A stretch of DNA of 64,000 nt from Caulobacter segnis (GTDB taxonomy: Bacteria; Pseudomonadota; Alphaproteobacteria; Caulobacterales; Caulobacteraceae), in assembly GCF_019931575.1 (NCBI RefSeq), contig NZ_CP082923.1, positions 3,100,001 to 3,164,000 on the forward strand, given 5' to 3'. Position numbers and translations under genes: made by a program. The notes under the pieces are model-generated. The model ran no database searches, had not been told where the DNA came from, and worked only from the letters and a program-made list of their open reading frames with translations. Positions 1 through 8,951 of the stretch are shown here, in pieces (position 1 is the stretch's first letter; each line of letters starts with the position of its first letter).

Positions 1-632
1 CTGGCGAAGGCCACGACGCCCCAGCGCGAGCAGCGGCCGTAGGTCGGCTTGATGCCGACGGTGCCGGTGAAGGCGGCCGGCTGGCGGATCGAGCCGCCAG
101 TGTCGGTGGCCGTGGCGCCCAGGCACAGGTCGGCGGCGACGGCGGCGGCCGAACCGCCCGAGCTGCCGCCCGGAGTCAGGGCCTTGTTCGAGTTCGCCGC
201 GCGCCAGGGATTGGTGACCGGACCGAAGTAGCTGGTCTCGTTCGACGAGCCCATGGCGAACTGGTCGAGGTTCAGCTTGCCCAGCATCACCGCGCCGTCG
301 CGCCACAGCTGGCTGGTGACGGTCGACTCGTAGGTCGGCACGAAGTTCTCGAGGATCTTCGAGCAGGCCGTGGTGCGCACGCCGTCGGTGCAGAACAGGT
401 CCTTGACCCCGAGCGGCGCGCCTTCCAGCGGGCCGGCCTCGCCTAGAGCCCGGCGGGCGTCGGACTTGGCGGCCATGTCCAGGGCCTTTTCCGGGGTCTC
501 CAGGATATAGGCGTTGAGGCCGCGCGCGGCCTCGACGGCCTCGATGTGGGCCTGGGTGAGTTCGACCGAGGTGAACTCGCGCTTGGTCAGGCCGTCGACG
601 GCGGCCTTCAGGGTCAGCTTCGTCAGGCTCAT
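1..632 (-). CDS. gatA: Asp-tRNA(Asn)/Glu-tRNA(Gln) amidotransferase subunit A, N-terminal part (runs off the left edge)
   Basis: GatA is the glutaminase/amidase subunit of GatCAB, which converts misacylated Glu-tRNA(Gln) and Asp-tRNA(Asn) into the amidated forms in the cytoplasm. About 210 residues are visible, starting [15 protein letters not shown]. The amidase-signature core is present: the catalytic lysine in GVKDLF (about Lys77) and the glycine/serine-rich [10 protein letters not shown] (about 155-164) that carries the cis-Ser and starts the signature. The nucleophilic serine follows in the GGSIRQPAA segment. The start ATG (632-630) shares one base with the gatC stop (TAATG arrangement), so the two are translationally coupled. 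The C-terminal half is outside the window. Identification is firm from the signature and the gatC neighbour. Confidence 0.95.
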   Translation of the reverse strand, partial: MSLTKLTLKAAVDGLTKREFTSVELTQAHIEAVEAARGLNAYILETPEKALDMAAKSDARRALGEAGPLEGAPLGVKDLFCTDGVRTTACSKILENFVPTYESTVTSQLWRDGAVMLGKLNLDQFAMGSSNETSYFGPVTNPWRAANSNKALTPGGSSGGSAAAVAADLCLGATATDTGGSIRQPAAFTGTVGIKPTYGRCSRWGVVAFA

Positions 633-919
633 TATTCGACGACCTTCGGCACGACGAAGAAGTTGTTGATCGACTTGGGGGCGTTGCTGGTCACGCGGGC
701 CGGATCGCCGCCCATGGTGACGACGTCTTCGCGCAGCGGCAGGCCCGAGGCCACGACGCTGGTCAGCGGCTCGCAGCCGTCGGTGTCGACCTCGGCTAGC
801 TGCTCGATCCAGGTCATGATGCCGTTGAGCTCCTGGGCCAGGGCCTCGATGCGCTCTTCGGGTTCGGCGATGCGGGCGAGCCGGGCGACCTTCCGCACCG
901 TGGCGGCGTCAATGGCCAT
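632..919 (-). CDS. gatC: Asp-tRNA(Asn)/Glu-tRNA(Gln) amidotransferase subunit C
   Basis: This 95-residue protein is the usual length for GatC, the small subunit that wraps around and stabilises GatA in the GatCAB complex. Visible family features are the N-terminal [10 protein letters not shown] helix (about 8-17), the [18 protein letters not shown] segment (about 31-48) and the C-terminal [11 protein letters not shown] (about 85-95). An upstream GGAGAT lies just before the ATG. It is the first gene of a leftward gatCA operon and diverges from ruvX across an 80-bp gap that must hold both promoters. Confidence 0.95.
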   Translation of the reverse strand: MAIDAATVRKVARLARIAEPEERIEALAQELNGIMTWIEQLAEVDTDGCEPLTSVVASGLPLREDVVTMGGDPARVTSNAPKSINNFFVVPKVVE

Positions 920-1001
920 GGGGATCTCCTGAAATTCGAGAGCGTGGGTTAGCGGTCCAACGCGGTTGTTTCAAGCGGCGCGGCTCCTGATAAAGAGAGC
1001 C

Positions 1002-1472
1002 ATGCCCGTTCTCGACATCGAAGCCTTCGCCGCCGCCCTGCCCCAGTACGCTCCGATCGTGGGCCTGGACCCGGGCGAGAAGACCATTGGGGTCGCCGTC
1101 TCGGACGTCACCCGCACGGTCGCCAGCCCGCTGGCCCTGATCGAGAAGACCAAGTTCACCCAGGACGCCGAGGCGCTGTTCAAGCTGATGGACAGCCGGG
1201 GCGCCATCGGCATCGTGGTCGGCCTGCCGATGAACATGGACGGCACCGAGGGCGTCCGCTGCCAGTCCAACCGCGCCCTGGCCCGCAACCTGCTGCGCCT
1301 GAAGCCCGACCTGCCGATCACCTTCTGGGACGAGCGTCTGTCGACGGCGGCGGTGACGCGGGTGCTGATCGACGAGCATGACGTGTCTCGCAAGCGCCGG
1401 GACCAGGTCGTGGACAAGATGGCGGCGGGCTGGATCCTGCAGGGGGCGTTGGAGCGGCTGCGGTCTCTGTAG
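1002..1472 (+). CDS. ruvX: Putative pre-16S rRNA nuclease / Holliday-junction resolvase-like protein (YqgF family)
   Basis: The 156-residue protein has the RNase H-like fold of the YqgF/RuvX family, which acts in 16S rRNA 5' maturation and was earlier proposed as a Holliday-junction resolvase. Family motifs are in order: GLDPGEKTIGVAVSD with the first acidic residue (Asp23), VVGLPMNMDG (about 73-81), FWDERLSTAAV (about 108-118) and a C-terminal aspartate in VDKMAAGWILQ (about Asp138). The ATG at 1002 is chosen because AAGAGAG precedes it and family members begin about 20 residues before the GLDPG motif. An in-frame TTG at 966 would add an atypical 12-residue leader. Confidence 0.9.
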   Translation: MPVLDIEAFAAALPQYAPIVGLDPGEKTIGVAVSDVTRTVASPLALIEKTKFTQDAEALFKLMDSRGAIGIVVGLPMNMDGTEGVRCQSNRALARNLLRLKPDLPITFWDERLSTAAVTRVLIDEHDVSRKRRDQVVDKMAAGWILQGALERLRSL

Positions 1473-2220
1473 CCCCCATCCGCCTTGATGGGGGGGACGC
1501 GATCTATCGACCACGCGCCTGAAGCTGCGAGTTGATGGAAAGGGACGCGGAGCGCCGGACGACGTCCGGAGTTGGATAGGGTTGATACCGTTTCGACGAA
1601 GCCCGAACGCTCCGCGCGGTCGTTATCCGCCAGCGTCCCGTCAGGTGGCCCTGTTGAGGCCTTAACGGGACCTGGGTTCCTCCGTTTCCGAAAGCGCCCA
1701 GAGGTCGAAGAGGACGGGCTTTCAGCCGGACACGCCCTTTGGCCTTCGACCACGCCGGCGGCGGGCGGGCCTGGCCAGCAACCAGGTCCCCGGACCGTCC
1801 GAGTATCCCCCTCGGACCTTGGCCCCGCTCGATCGCCCCCCGCCGCCACGATGGTCGCTGGCCACGCGCCCTTTCCTCGCGACGAGGTGGGACCAGTATG
1901 AGGTCGGGATTCAACGCGGATCATTCGAAGGCGCGTAAAACTGAGAAGTGGTTGATTTCACGGGGTTCGAGTTCGCAAATGCGGATCATGGAGCGCGCTC
2001 AATCCCCTTACTCGCCCCCTCCGCGCCTGCGGCGCTCCTCCCCCGGAGGGAGAAGAAGGAGGGCGCGGCGCACCTTCCGCCCCCTCCGGGGGCGGACGAC
2101 CGCGTAGCGGTTAGGTGGGGGCCAGCGGCGTCGGCCGATCGTCCCCGCCATAGATCCTCCACAGAGCGTTTCCGCCGCACGCCTTCCCTTCCCCCTCAAA
2201 CCCGCCTATGACGCGGGCTC
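1473..2220. other. Gene-free interval with many complementary segments; possible structured RNA
   Basis: No convincing coding frame exists in this 750-bp gap between ruvX and pyrB; open frames on both strands translate to Arg/Pro/Gly-rich strings. Several stems can be drawn by eye: 1555-1560 with 1564-1569, 1635-1641 with 1665-1671, 1672-1676 with 1697-1701, 1703-1710 with 1744-1751, and a 7-bp pairing in the 1795-1820 area. I searched by eye for RNase P, tmRNA (including a Caulobacter-type tag), SRP and cobalamin-riboswitch motifs and found none. The 3' part, 2000-2130, contains palindromic repeat-like DNA described separately. Strand, ends and function are unknown. Confidence 0.45.
2071..2117. 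repeat. REP-like palindromic element with two hairpins inside an outer stem
   Basis: An outer CACCT (2071-2075) pairs with AGGTG (2113-2117). Between them lie a GC hairpin CCGCCCC/GGGGCGG (2077-2095) and a second hairpin ACCGC-GTA-GCGGT (2099-2111), so the unit can fold as a three-way junction. It sits about 100 bp upstream of pyrB. No T-run follows, which argues against a simple terminator. Dispersed palindromes of this style are common between Caulobacter genes, but I cannot count copies from one window. Confidence 0.5.
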
Positions 2221-3216
2221 ATGACGGCTTCAGCCCATGACCCCGCCCGCGCGGCCATCGATGCGATCCGCGCCCGCGTCTTCGCCTTTCCAAAACGCCA
2301 TTTCCTGTCCGCCGGCGACCTGAACGCGCCTCAGGCGACGGATCTGCTGGACCTGGCCGAGGCCTTCGTCGCCTTCAACCGCCAGACCTCCAAAAGCCTG
2401 GACCTGCTGCGCGGCCGGACGCTGATGAACCTGTTCTTCGAGAACAGCACCCGCACCCAGAGCTCGTTCGAGTTGGCCGGCAAGCGGCTCGGCGCCGACG
2501 TCGTCAACATGAACCCCAAGACCTCGTCGGTGGCCAAGGGCGAGACCCTGATCGACACCGCCGTCACCCTGAACGCGATGCGCCCGGACCTCCTGGTCGT
2601 GCGCCACGCCTCGTCGGGCGCGGCCTCGCTTCTCTCGCAGAAGGTCAGCGGCCACGTGGTCAACGCCGGCGACGGCCAGCACGAGCACCCGACCCAGGCC
2701 CTGCTGGACGCCCTGTCGATCCGCCGCGCCTTCGGCCGGGTCTCGGGCCTGACCGTGGCGATCTGCGGCGACGTTCTGCACAGCCGGGTGGCGCGCTCTA
2801 ACGTCGCCCTGCTGCACACCCTGGGCGCCAGCGTGCGCCTGGTCGGCCCGCCCACCCTGATGCCCGCCCAGGCCGAGCGCTGGGGCGTCACCGTGCATCA
2901 CGACATGAAGTCGGGCCTGGCCGGCGCCGACGTCGTCATGATGCTGCGCCTGCAGCTGGAGCGGATGCAGGGCGCCTTCGTGCCCTCGACCCGCGAATAT
3001 TTCCGCTTCTACGGCCTGGACCGCGAAAAGCTGGCCCGCGCTGCGCCCGGCGCCAAGGTCATGCACCCCGGCCCGATGAACCGGGGCGTCGAGATCGACA
3101 GCGACGTCGCCGACGATCCGGCCGTCAGCCTGATCCAGGACCAGGTCGAGATGGGCGTCGCCGCCCGGATGGCGGTGCTGACCAGCCTCGCGGCCCGTAT
3201 CGAGGCAGCCCAATGA
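2221..3216 (+). CDS. pyrB: Aspartate carbamoyltransferase catalytic subunit
   Basis: The enzyme condenses carbamoyl phosphate with aspartate in the second step of UMP synthesis. The 331-residue protein shows the carbamoyl-phosphate binding signature [13 protein letters not shown] (STRTQ at about 76-80), HPTQALLD (about 156-163) and the C-terminal [12 protein letters not shown]. The N-terminus is about 20 residues longer than the E. coli catalytic chain, a pattern seen in enzymes that assemble with a PyrC-like partner. The stop overlaps the next gene's start by 4 bp (ATGA), consistent with stoichiometric production of the two chains. Confidence 0.96.
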   Translation: MTASAHDPARAAIDAIRARVFAFPKRHFLSAGDLNAPQATDLLDLAEAFVAFNRQTSKSLDLLRGRTLMNLFFENSTRTQSSFELAGKRLGADVVNMNPKTSSVAKGETLIDTAVTLNAMRPDLLVVRHASSGAASLLSQKVSGHVVNAGDGQHEHPTQALLDALSIRRAFGRVSGLTVAICGDVLHSRVARSNVALLHTLGASVRLVGPPTLMPAQAERWGVTVHHDMKSGLAGADVVMMLRLQLERMQGAFVPSTREYFRFYGLDREKLARAAPGAKVMHPGPMNRGVEIDSDVADDPAVSLIQDQVEMGVAARMAVLTSLAARIEAAQ

Positions 3217-4514
3217 CCTCCGCCCAACCCCTCGCCCTCGTCAATGCCCGCCTGGTCGATCCCGAAAGCGGCTATGACGGCCCCGGCGGCGTCATCGTCT
3301 CGGAAGGCGTCATCGCCGACGTCGCCAAGGGCCGCGAGTTCGGCAAGCTCTCCAAGGCCGTGCGGGTCGTCGACTGCGGCGGCGCCCTGCTGGCCCCCGG
3401 CCTGATCGACCTGCGCGTCCGCACCGGCGAGCCCGGGGCCGAGACCAAGGAAACCCTGGCCTCGGCCGCCAAGGCCGCGGCGGCCGGCGGCGTCACCTCG
3501 TTCGTCGTCCAGCCCGACACCGCCCCGGCCATCGACGACCCCAGCGTCGTCGACTTCATCCTGCGCCGGGCGCGCGACATCGACAGCGCCCGGATCCTGG
3601 TGGCCGGCGCGGCGACCCGTGGGCTCAAGGGCGAGCAGATGGCCGAGATCGGCCTGATGCGCGAGGCCGGCTGCGTCTATGTCACCGATGCGGGCAAGCC
3701 CATTGTCGACAGCAAGGTCATGCAGCGCGTCCTGACCTATGCGAAGGGCTTCGACGCCTTGCTGGCCCACCGTCCGATGGATCCGTGGCTGGCCAAGGGC
3801 GGTGCGGCGACCGGCGGCGAATTCGCCGGCCGCATGGGCCTGCCCTCGATCTCGCCGATGGCCGAGCGGATCATGCTGGAGCGCGACGTCGCCCTGCTGG
3901 AAGCGACGGGCGGAAAGCTGCTGGTCGATCAGATCACCTCGGCCCAAGCATTGGAGACGCTTCAGCGCGCCAAGAAAAAAGGCCTGCGGATCACCGCCTC
4001 GGTGTCGATCAACCACCTGTCCTTCAACGAGCTGGACATCGGCGACTACCGCACCTTCGCCAAGCTGAACCCGCCCCTGCGCGGCGAGGACGACCGCCAG
4101 GCCCTGATCGAGGCCCTGGCCACGGGCCTGATCGACATCGTCGTTTCGTCGCACAGCCCGGCCCCGGCCGAGGACAAGCGCCTGCCGTTCGACGAGGCCG
4201 CGCCGGGCGCCATCGGGCTCGAGACCCTGCTGCCGGCCCTGCTGAGCCTGTATCACGAAGAACGCATCGCCCTGGTCGACCTGATCCGCGCCGTCACCCT
4301 GGCCCCAGCCGAGCTCCTGGGCCTGCGCGGCGGCCGCATCGCCCCGGGCGCGCCCGCCGATCTCGTCCTGTGCGACATCGACGCCCCGATCATCGTCGAC
4401 GCCGCCCGCCTGCTGTCCAAGTCCAAGAACTCGCCGTTCGATGGCCGGAGGCTGCAGGGCCAGGTGCTGATGACGGTGGTCGACGGGCGCGTGGTGCACC
4501 GGGCGGAGGGTTAG
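3213..4514 (+). CDS. Dihydroorotase-like PyrC', probably catalytically inactive partner of PyrB
   Basis: This 433-residue amidohydrolase-fold protein is clearly a dihydroorotase homologue ([19 protein letters not shown] at 285-290, AIGLE), but zinc ligands are lost. The HxH pair is Arg68-x-Arg70, the later metal His in the VDQITS region is Gln240, and the TDHAP motif with the catalytic Asp is SSHSP (Ser313). His268 and His314 remain. In Pseudomonas such a PyrC' has no dihydroorotase activity and serves as a structural subunit of the 480-kDa aspartate transcarbamoylase. The ATGA overlap with pyrB supports the same role here. A separate active dihydroorotase should exist elsewhere in the genome. 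Confidence 0.88.
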   Translation: MTSAQPLALVNARLVDPESGYDGPGGVIVSEGVIADVAKGREFGKLSKAVRVVDCGGALLAPGLIDLRVRTGEPGAETKETLASAAKAAAAGGVTSFVVQPDTAPAIDDPSVVDFILRRARDIDSARILVAGAATRGLKGEQMAEIGLMREAGCVYVTDAGKPIVDSKVMQRVLTYAKGFDALLAHRPMDPWLAKGGAATGGEFAGRMGLPSISPMAERIMLERDVALLEATGGKLLVDQITSAQALETLQRAKKKGLRITASVSINHLSFNELDIGDYRTFAKLNPPLRGEDDRQALIEALATGLIDIVVSSHSPAPAEDKRLPFDEAAPGAIGLETLLPALLSLYHEERIALVDLIRAVTLAPAELLGLRGGRIAPGAPADLVLCDIDAPIIVDAARLLSKSKNSPFDGRRLQGQVLMTVVDGRVVHRAEG

Positions 4515-4578
4515 AGTCCCTCCACTTCCGATTGCGCGATGCACGCGACGCGACCATAGTGCCTTCAAGGAGGCGCGC

Positions 4579-5016
4579 ATGGCTGAAGTTCGTCCGCCTC
4601 GAGGCTCCGTCGCCTGGATCTTCGTCCTGCTGGGGCCAACGCTCACCATGGCCTTCGCCCTGGCGGAATCGCCGATCCGGAGCGTCGTGACGCCCGGCGA
4701 CGTCAGTTTCCTCATCCTGGCCGTCGTGGTGGGGAGTAATCCCCTGGCCCTCGCCACGCCCTGGCTCTTGCTCATGCTGCCCTTCGGGCTGACGGGCGTG
4801 GTCGCCTTCAAGCTCGACGGTCGAATGAACGCCCTGCGGTTCGTCGCCGTCTGCACAGCGCTCGGGGCGACGCTTACGCTGTTGAGCGCCCCCTTGTTCA
4901 GCGCCTCGCCCGAGCTGTCCATGATCGCGGAGAGCGGCCTCGCGGCCCTGATGTGCGCCCTGGCCGCGCGGATCCGCCTTCCCTTCCACCGCGCCGCCCT
5001 TTTGCCCCGCCCGTGA
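4579..5016 (+). CDS. Small integral membrane protein, unknown function
   Basis: The 145-residue protein begins 3 bp-scale downstream of a good AAGGAGG ribosome-binding site, which supports it being real. Four hydrophobic segments can be read (about 12-30, 40-58, 60-75 and 85-105), followed by a weakly hydrophobic stretch and a basic, proline-rich end. I recognise no family. It lies alone, in the same direction as pyrC' and plsY with modest gaps either side, so it may have its own promoter. Confidence 0.65.
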   Translation: MAEVRPPRGSVAWIFVLLGPTLTMAFALAESPIRSVVTPGDVSFLILAVVVGSNPLALATPWLLLMLPFGLTGVVAFKLDGRMNALRFVAVCTALGATLTLLSAPLFSASPELSMIAESGLAALMCALAARIRLPFHRAALLPRP

Positions 5017-5095
5017 GTCTGCACTACACCTGAGACCCACAACTCTCGCTTGCGCAGCGGTTGAATTCGCGCGCAACTCGCCTTAGGGTCGAAAC

Positions 5096-5752
5096 GTGCA
5101 AGATCTCGCCGCCGCCACCTATCTGACGCTCGCCATCACCGTGGTCGGCGGTTACCTGCTGGGCTCGATCCCGTTCGGGCTGATCGCCACGCGCCTGGGC
5201 GGGGCTGGCGACATCCGGCAGATCGGCTCGGGCAATATCGGCGCGACCAACGTGCTGCGCTCGGGGCGCAAGGACCTGGCGGCCATCACCCTGCTGGGCG
5301 ACGCCGGCAAGGGCGTGGTCGCGGTGCTGCTGGCCCGGTTCCTGACCCACGGCAACCCGGCGGTGATCGCCCTGGCCGGCGGGGCGGCGTTCCTGGGCCA
5401 CCTGTTCCCGGTCTGGCTGAAGTTCAAGGGCGGCAAGGGCGTGGCCACCTTCTATGGCGTGCTGCTCAGCGCCTGCTGGCCGGTGGGCGTGCTGGCCGCC
5501 ATCACCTGGCTGGCCATGGCGGCCGTGTTCCGCATCAGCTCGCTGGCCGCCCTGACCGCCGCCGTCCTGGCCGCGCCGTTCGCCCTGGCCACCGACCAGC
5601 CCTATCCGATGCTGGGCCTGGCCCTGTTCATGGCCGTGCTGATCTTCATCCGCCACCGCGAGAACATCGCCCGCCTGCTCAAGGGCCAGGAGCCCCGGAT
5701 CGGCAAGAAGAAGGACGCGGAGGTTCCGCCCCCCGTCACCGGGACGCCGTGA
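5096..5752 (+). CDS. plsY: Acyl-phosphate:glycerol-3-phosphate acyltransferase PlsY
   Basis: PlsY is the inner-membrane enzyme that acylates glycerol 3-phosphate from acyl phosphate, the first step of phospholipid synthesis. The 218-residue protein carries all three conserved loops: GSGNIGATNVLR (about 44-55), GHLFPVWLKFKGGKGVA (about 101-117) and HRENIARLLKGQEPRIG near residue 182. Hydrophobic spans between them fit the known multi-pass topology. The start is GTG at 5096. The stop overlaps the dprA start (GTGA), so the two genes are coupled. The last 15 residues form a charged tail. Confidence 0.96.
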   Translation: MQDLAAATYLTLAITVVGGYLLGSIPFGLIATRLGGAGDIRQIGSGNIGATNVLRSGRKDLAAITLLGDAGKGVVAVLLARFLTHGNPAVIALAGGAAFLGHLFPVWLKFKGGKGVATFYGVLLSACWPVGVLAAITWLAMAAVFRISSLAALTAAVLAAPFALATDQPYPMLGLALFMAVLIFIRHRENIARLLKGQEPRIGKKKDAEVPPPVTGTP

Positions 5753-6846
5753 TCCCGGGCCGGCTCTCGGACATCCAGCGCTTCGCCTGGCTGCGCCTGG
5801 CGCGCACCGAGACCGTCGGCCCCGTCGCCTTCGATCACCTGATCGCCCGCTATGGCACGCCCGAGCGGGCCCTTTCCGCCCTGCCCGACCTGTCCCGGCG
5901 CGGCGGCCGCGCCGTTCCGCTGGCCCTGCCGCCACGCGAGGCGATCGAGCAGGAGCTCGAGACCGGCGCCAGGCTGGGCGCGCGCCTGATCTGCGGCTGC
6001 GAGCCCGACTTTCCGCCGCGCCTGGCCGCCCTGGATCCGCCGCCGCCGGTGCTCTGGGCACTGGGCCGGGCCGAACTGCTGTCCGAGCCCAGTCTGGCCA
6101 TCGTCGGGGCCCGCATCGCCTCGGCCGCCGGCCAACGCTTCGCCCGCCAGTTGGCGACCGATCTGGGGACCGCCGGCTATGTCGTGGTCTCGGGCATGGC
6201 GCGCGGCATCGACGGCGCGGCGCACGAGGGCTCGCTGGCCACCGGCGCCATCGCCGTGCTGGGCGGCGGGGTCGGCGACGTCTATCCGCCCGAACACGAC
6301 AAGCTACACGCGCGCCTGGCCGCCGAGGGCTGCGTCGTCTCCGAGAGCGCCCCCGACCGCCGCGCCCAGGCCAAGGACTTCCCGCGCCGCAACCGCATCA
6401 TCTCGGGCCTGTCCCAGGGCGTGATCGTGGTCGAGGCCGAGCTGAAGTCCGGCTCGCTGATCACCGCCCGCCTGGCGGCCGAGCAGGGCCGCGACGTCTT
6501 CGCCGTGCCGGGCTCGCCGCTGGACCCGCGCTCGAAGGGCACGAACGACCTGATCCGCCAGGGCGCGATCCTGTGCGAGGGGGCCGAGGATGTGCTGCGC
6601 TCGCTGTCGGGCCAGATCCACCTGCGCGAGCGCGACCGGGACTACGAGCCCCGCCCGGACGCCGACATCGACCACGACGCCCTGCGCGAGCGCATCGCCG
6701 CCCTGCTCTCGCCCACGCCGGTGTCTCGCAACGACCTCGTGCGGGCGGCCGGCGCGCCGGTCTCGGCGGTGATGGCGGCCCTGGTCGAGCTCAGCCTGGC
6801 CGGGCGCGCCGAGCTACTGGACGGAGGCCTCGCGGCGCGGCCATAA
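5749..6846 (+). CDS. dprA: DNA-processing protein DprA (Rossmann-fold DNA recombination mediator)
   Basis: DprA/Smf binds incoming single-stranded DNA and loads RecA during transformation. The 365-residue protein has an N-terminal helical region (1-100), the Rossmann core with VGARIASAAGQ (about 119-129), SGMARGIDGAAHEG (about 148-161), FPRRNRIISGLS (about 211-222) and SGSLITARLAAEQGRDVFAVPG, and a C-terminal winged-helix-like part (about 305-360). Start is GTG overlapping the plsY stop. Presence of dprA does not by itself show natural competence. Confidence 0.95.
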   Translation: MIPGRLSDIQRFAWLRLARTETVGPVAFDHLIARYGTPERALSALPDLSRRGGRAVPLALPPREAIEQELETGARLGARLICGCEPDFPPRLAALDPPPPVLWALGRAELLSEPSLAIVGARIASAAGQRFARQLATDLGTAGYVVVSGMARGIDGAAHEGSLATGAIAVLGGGVGDVYPPEHDKLHARLAAEGCVVSESAPDRRAQAKDFPRRNRIISGLSQGVIVVEAELKSGSLITARLAAEQGRDVFAVPGSPLDPRSKGTNDLIRQGAILCEGAEDVLRSLSGQIHLRERDRDYEPRPDADIDHDALRERIAALLSPTPVSRNDLVRAAGAPVSAVMAALVELSLAGRAELLDGGLAARP

Positions 6847-6871
6847 GGGGCCGCGACACGGAGCGGCTGAG

Positions 6872-8059
6872 TTGGACAACCTGCAAGAGACCTTCGACCG
6901 CGCGCTGACCGCCGCCGCCGAGGGGCGCTTCGACGCCGCCGAGACCGGCTTCCGCGCCATTCTGGCGGTGAGGCCCGACGAGGGCGGGGCCCTCTTCGGC
7001 CTGGGCGTGACCCTGATGAACACCCGCCGGTTCCAGGACGCCGCCGACGCCCTGACCCGCGCCGTCGCCACGCCCGAGGTCGAGCCCCTGTGGCGCGCCT
7101 GCCTGGCCCAGGCGCTGTACATGACCGGCGACTTCGCCAGCGCCGCCGGGGCCTTCGAAGCGGTCGGCGAGCCCCTGGGCGACGGCGCCCAGCTGACCTG
7201 GGCCCGCGCGGCCGCCTACGCCGCCGTCGAGACCACCGCCGCCGAGACGGCGCTGGATCTCTATAAGCGCATCGCCGGCCCCCTGGCCGAGGATCCGGAG
7301 ACCTTGTTCCGCGAGGGCTTCTCGGTCCTGGTCGCCTTCCAGCGCCTTCCGGCGGCGCGGAAGCTGGGCGACTGGCTGGCGCGGAACACGCCGGACGACC
7401 CGGTCCAGGCGCACGAACGCCGCGTGCTGACCGACCAGACCATCGACCGCGCGCCGTCGGAGTATGTCGAGGCGCTGTTCGACGGCTTCGCCGAGCGCTT
7501 CGACCGCCAGTTGGTCGACAATCTGGGCTACGACGCCCCGGCCCTGCTGGTCGAGAGGGTCGAGCGGCGCGGCGGACGGTTCGCGCGCATCCTCGACCTC
7601 GGCTGCGGGACGGGTCTGGCCGGACCGCACCTGCGCCGCCTCCAGGGACGGCTGACCGGCGTCGACCTGTCGGGCGGCATGCTGGCCCGGGCCGCCGAAC
7701 GCGGCGACTACGACACTCTGGCCCAGGCCGAAGCCGTGGACTTCATGAGGTCGGCGCCGGCGGACTTCGACCTGATCTTCTCGACCGACGTCCTGATCTA
7801 TTTTGGCGACCTGACGCCGCTGTTCGCCGCCGCCGCGGAGGCCCTGGCGCCCGGCGGCCTGCTGGCCGTCAGCACCGAGCTGGGCGAGGACGGCTGGACG
7901 CTGCTGCCGTCGGCCCGCTACGCCCACGGCGACGCCTATGTCCGCGCGGCCAGCGCGCCCTGGTTCGAGATCGTCGACCGGGCCGAGATCCCGCTGCGCC
8001 GCGACGCCGCCGCCGTCACGCCGGGCTGCCTCTACCTGATGACACTCAAGCCGGCCTAG
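6872..8059 (+). CDS. TPR-repeat SAM-dependent methyltransferase (COG4976-like)
   Basis: The first 180 of 395 residues are alanine-rich helical repeats of TPR type (for example residues 6-65). The C-terminal half is a class I methyltransferase with motif I ILDLGCGTGLAG (about 240-251), an acidic GVDLSGGM post-I segment and DLIFSTDVLIYFGDL. The arrangement matches predicted TPR-containing methyltransferases; the substrate is unknown. The start is TTG at 6872 with GGAG upstream; no better in-frame ATG is close. It is 25 bp after dprA in the same direction and its stop codon overlaps the convergent TonB-like gene by 4 bp (8056-8059). Confidence 0.85.
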   Translation: MDNLQETFDRALTAAAEGRFDAAETGFRAILAVRPDEGGALFGLGVTLMNTRRFQDAADALTRAVATPEVEPLWRACLAQALYMTGDFASAAGAFEAVGEPLGDGAQLTWARAAAYAAVETTAAETALDLYKRIAGPLAEDPETLFREGFSVLVAFQRLPAARKLGDWLARNTPDDPVQAHERRVLTDQTIDRAPSEYVEALFDGFAERFDRQLVDNLGYDAPALLVERVERRGGRFARILDLGCGTGLAGPHLRRLQGRLTGVDLSGGMLARAAERGDYDTLAQAEAVDFMRSAPADFDLIFSTDVLIYFGDLTPLFAAAAEALAPGGLLAVSTELGEDGWTLLPSARYAHGDAYVRAASAPWFEIVDRAEIPLRRDAAAVTPGCLYLMTLKPA

Positions 8060-8850
8060 CCGCCCCGCCGCGCGCCCTTGGCGAACAGCAGGTCCGACCA
8101 GCGCCAGTGACCGCCGCCCAGGGCGAAGCGGGCTCCGCCGGGGCCGTCGTTCAGGGAGATCAGGACGAGGCCCCGCATCGGTTCGGCGCGGCAGGCGGCC
8201 GGGGCGAAGGCGACCTCCATCATGATCATCTCGCGCAGGCCGGCCAGGCCGTCGCCTTCCTCGCCGGTGACCCGAGCCCAGTCGCCGCTCCACACCAGCG
8301 GCGCACGGCCGGCGCCGACGGTGGCGCTGTGGGCGCGCATCAGCGAGGCCCGAGCCCGAGGGTTCTTGCGCAGGCCCTCCTGCAGCAGGCGAACCATGTC
8401 ACAGCCCGCGCCGCCGCCCCCGCCGCCGGAGCCCGAACCGGCGGTCGCCGCGCCCATCAGTTCGGACTCGCCCAGGCCCATGACCGGGCTGGGCGCGGGA
8501 TCACGGCTGGCGGTGAAGGTCGGAACATTCCTGGGCGGCGGCGTCTTGGTCACGCGCAGGGGTGAGCGCGGCGCGGACCTGGCCGTCGCCTTGGCCGGCT
8601 TTTCGGGCGAAGGCGGCTTGGCCGGTGCCTTCACCGGCGACTTGGGCGCGTCGTGCGGCGCGGGCGGCGGCGGAGGGGGCGGCGGTGGCGGCGGCGGCGG
8701 CGGATCGACCAGCGAGACCATCACCGACGGCGGCTCCGCCGGCATGGGCGTCACGTGGGCGGCGAACAGGACCGCCACGGCCGCCACGTGCGCGCCGAGG
8801 CTCACGACCAGGGCCACGCCCTTCCCGCCGCGTCGTCTCCAATGCGCCAT
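8056..8850 (-). CDS. TonB-like membrane-anchored proline-rich protein, unknown C-terminal domain
   Basis: The 264-residue protein has the build of an energy-transducer: a short basic N-terminus, one membrane segment (about 12-30), then DPP followed by an unbroken run of 14 prolines and a Lys/Pro/Ala-rich linker to about 120, suited to spanning the periplasm. A Gly-rich bridge (about 137-147) leads to a C-terminal domain with two cysteines (the first in GCDMVRLLQEGLRKNP). The canonical TonB C-terminal motifs (YP..A...G..G.V) are not evident, so calling it TonB would go too far. No TonB-dependent receptor or ExbB/ExbD gene is adjacent. Confidence 0.7.
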   Translation of the reverse strand: MAHWRRRGGKGVALVVSLGAHVAAVAVLFAAHVTPMPAEPPSVMVSLVDPPPPPPPPPPPPPPAPHDAPKSPVKAPAKPPSPEKPAKATARSAPRSPLRVTKTPPPRNVPTFTASRDPAPSPVMGLGESELMGAATAGSGSGGGGGGAGCDMVRLLQEGLRKNPRARASLMRAHSATVGAGRAPLVWSGDWARVTGEEGDGLAGLREMIMMEVAFAPAACRAEPMRGLVLISLNDGPGGARFALGGGHWRWSDLLFAKGARRGG

Positions 8851-8951
8851 CAGTCCGCCAAGTCACAGGCCGAAGCGCCGGCCCACGACGTAACTCGACC
8901 ACGCCCCCGCGTCAGGAACGTGGCGATTGGTCTAGCTTGAGGCGGGGGTCG

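Noticed and set aside
966..1001. TTG start upstream of ruvX
   Set aside because: Adds 12 residues not typical of the family and has a poorer ribosome-binding site than ATG 1002.
1504..1924. Open frames of 100-317 codons in the ruvX-pyrB gap on both strands
   Set aside because: Translations are Arg/Pro/Gly-rich without conserved pattern or ribosome-binding site, and the region is better explained by structured noncoding DNA.
1950..1985. tRNA-like GGTTCGAG motif in the gap before pyrB
   Set aside because: A T-loop-like string only; no acceptor stem, anticodon arm or CCA can be drawn around it.
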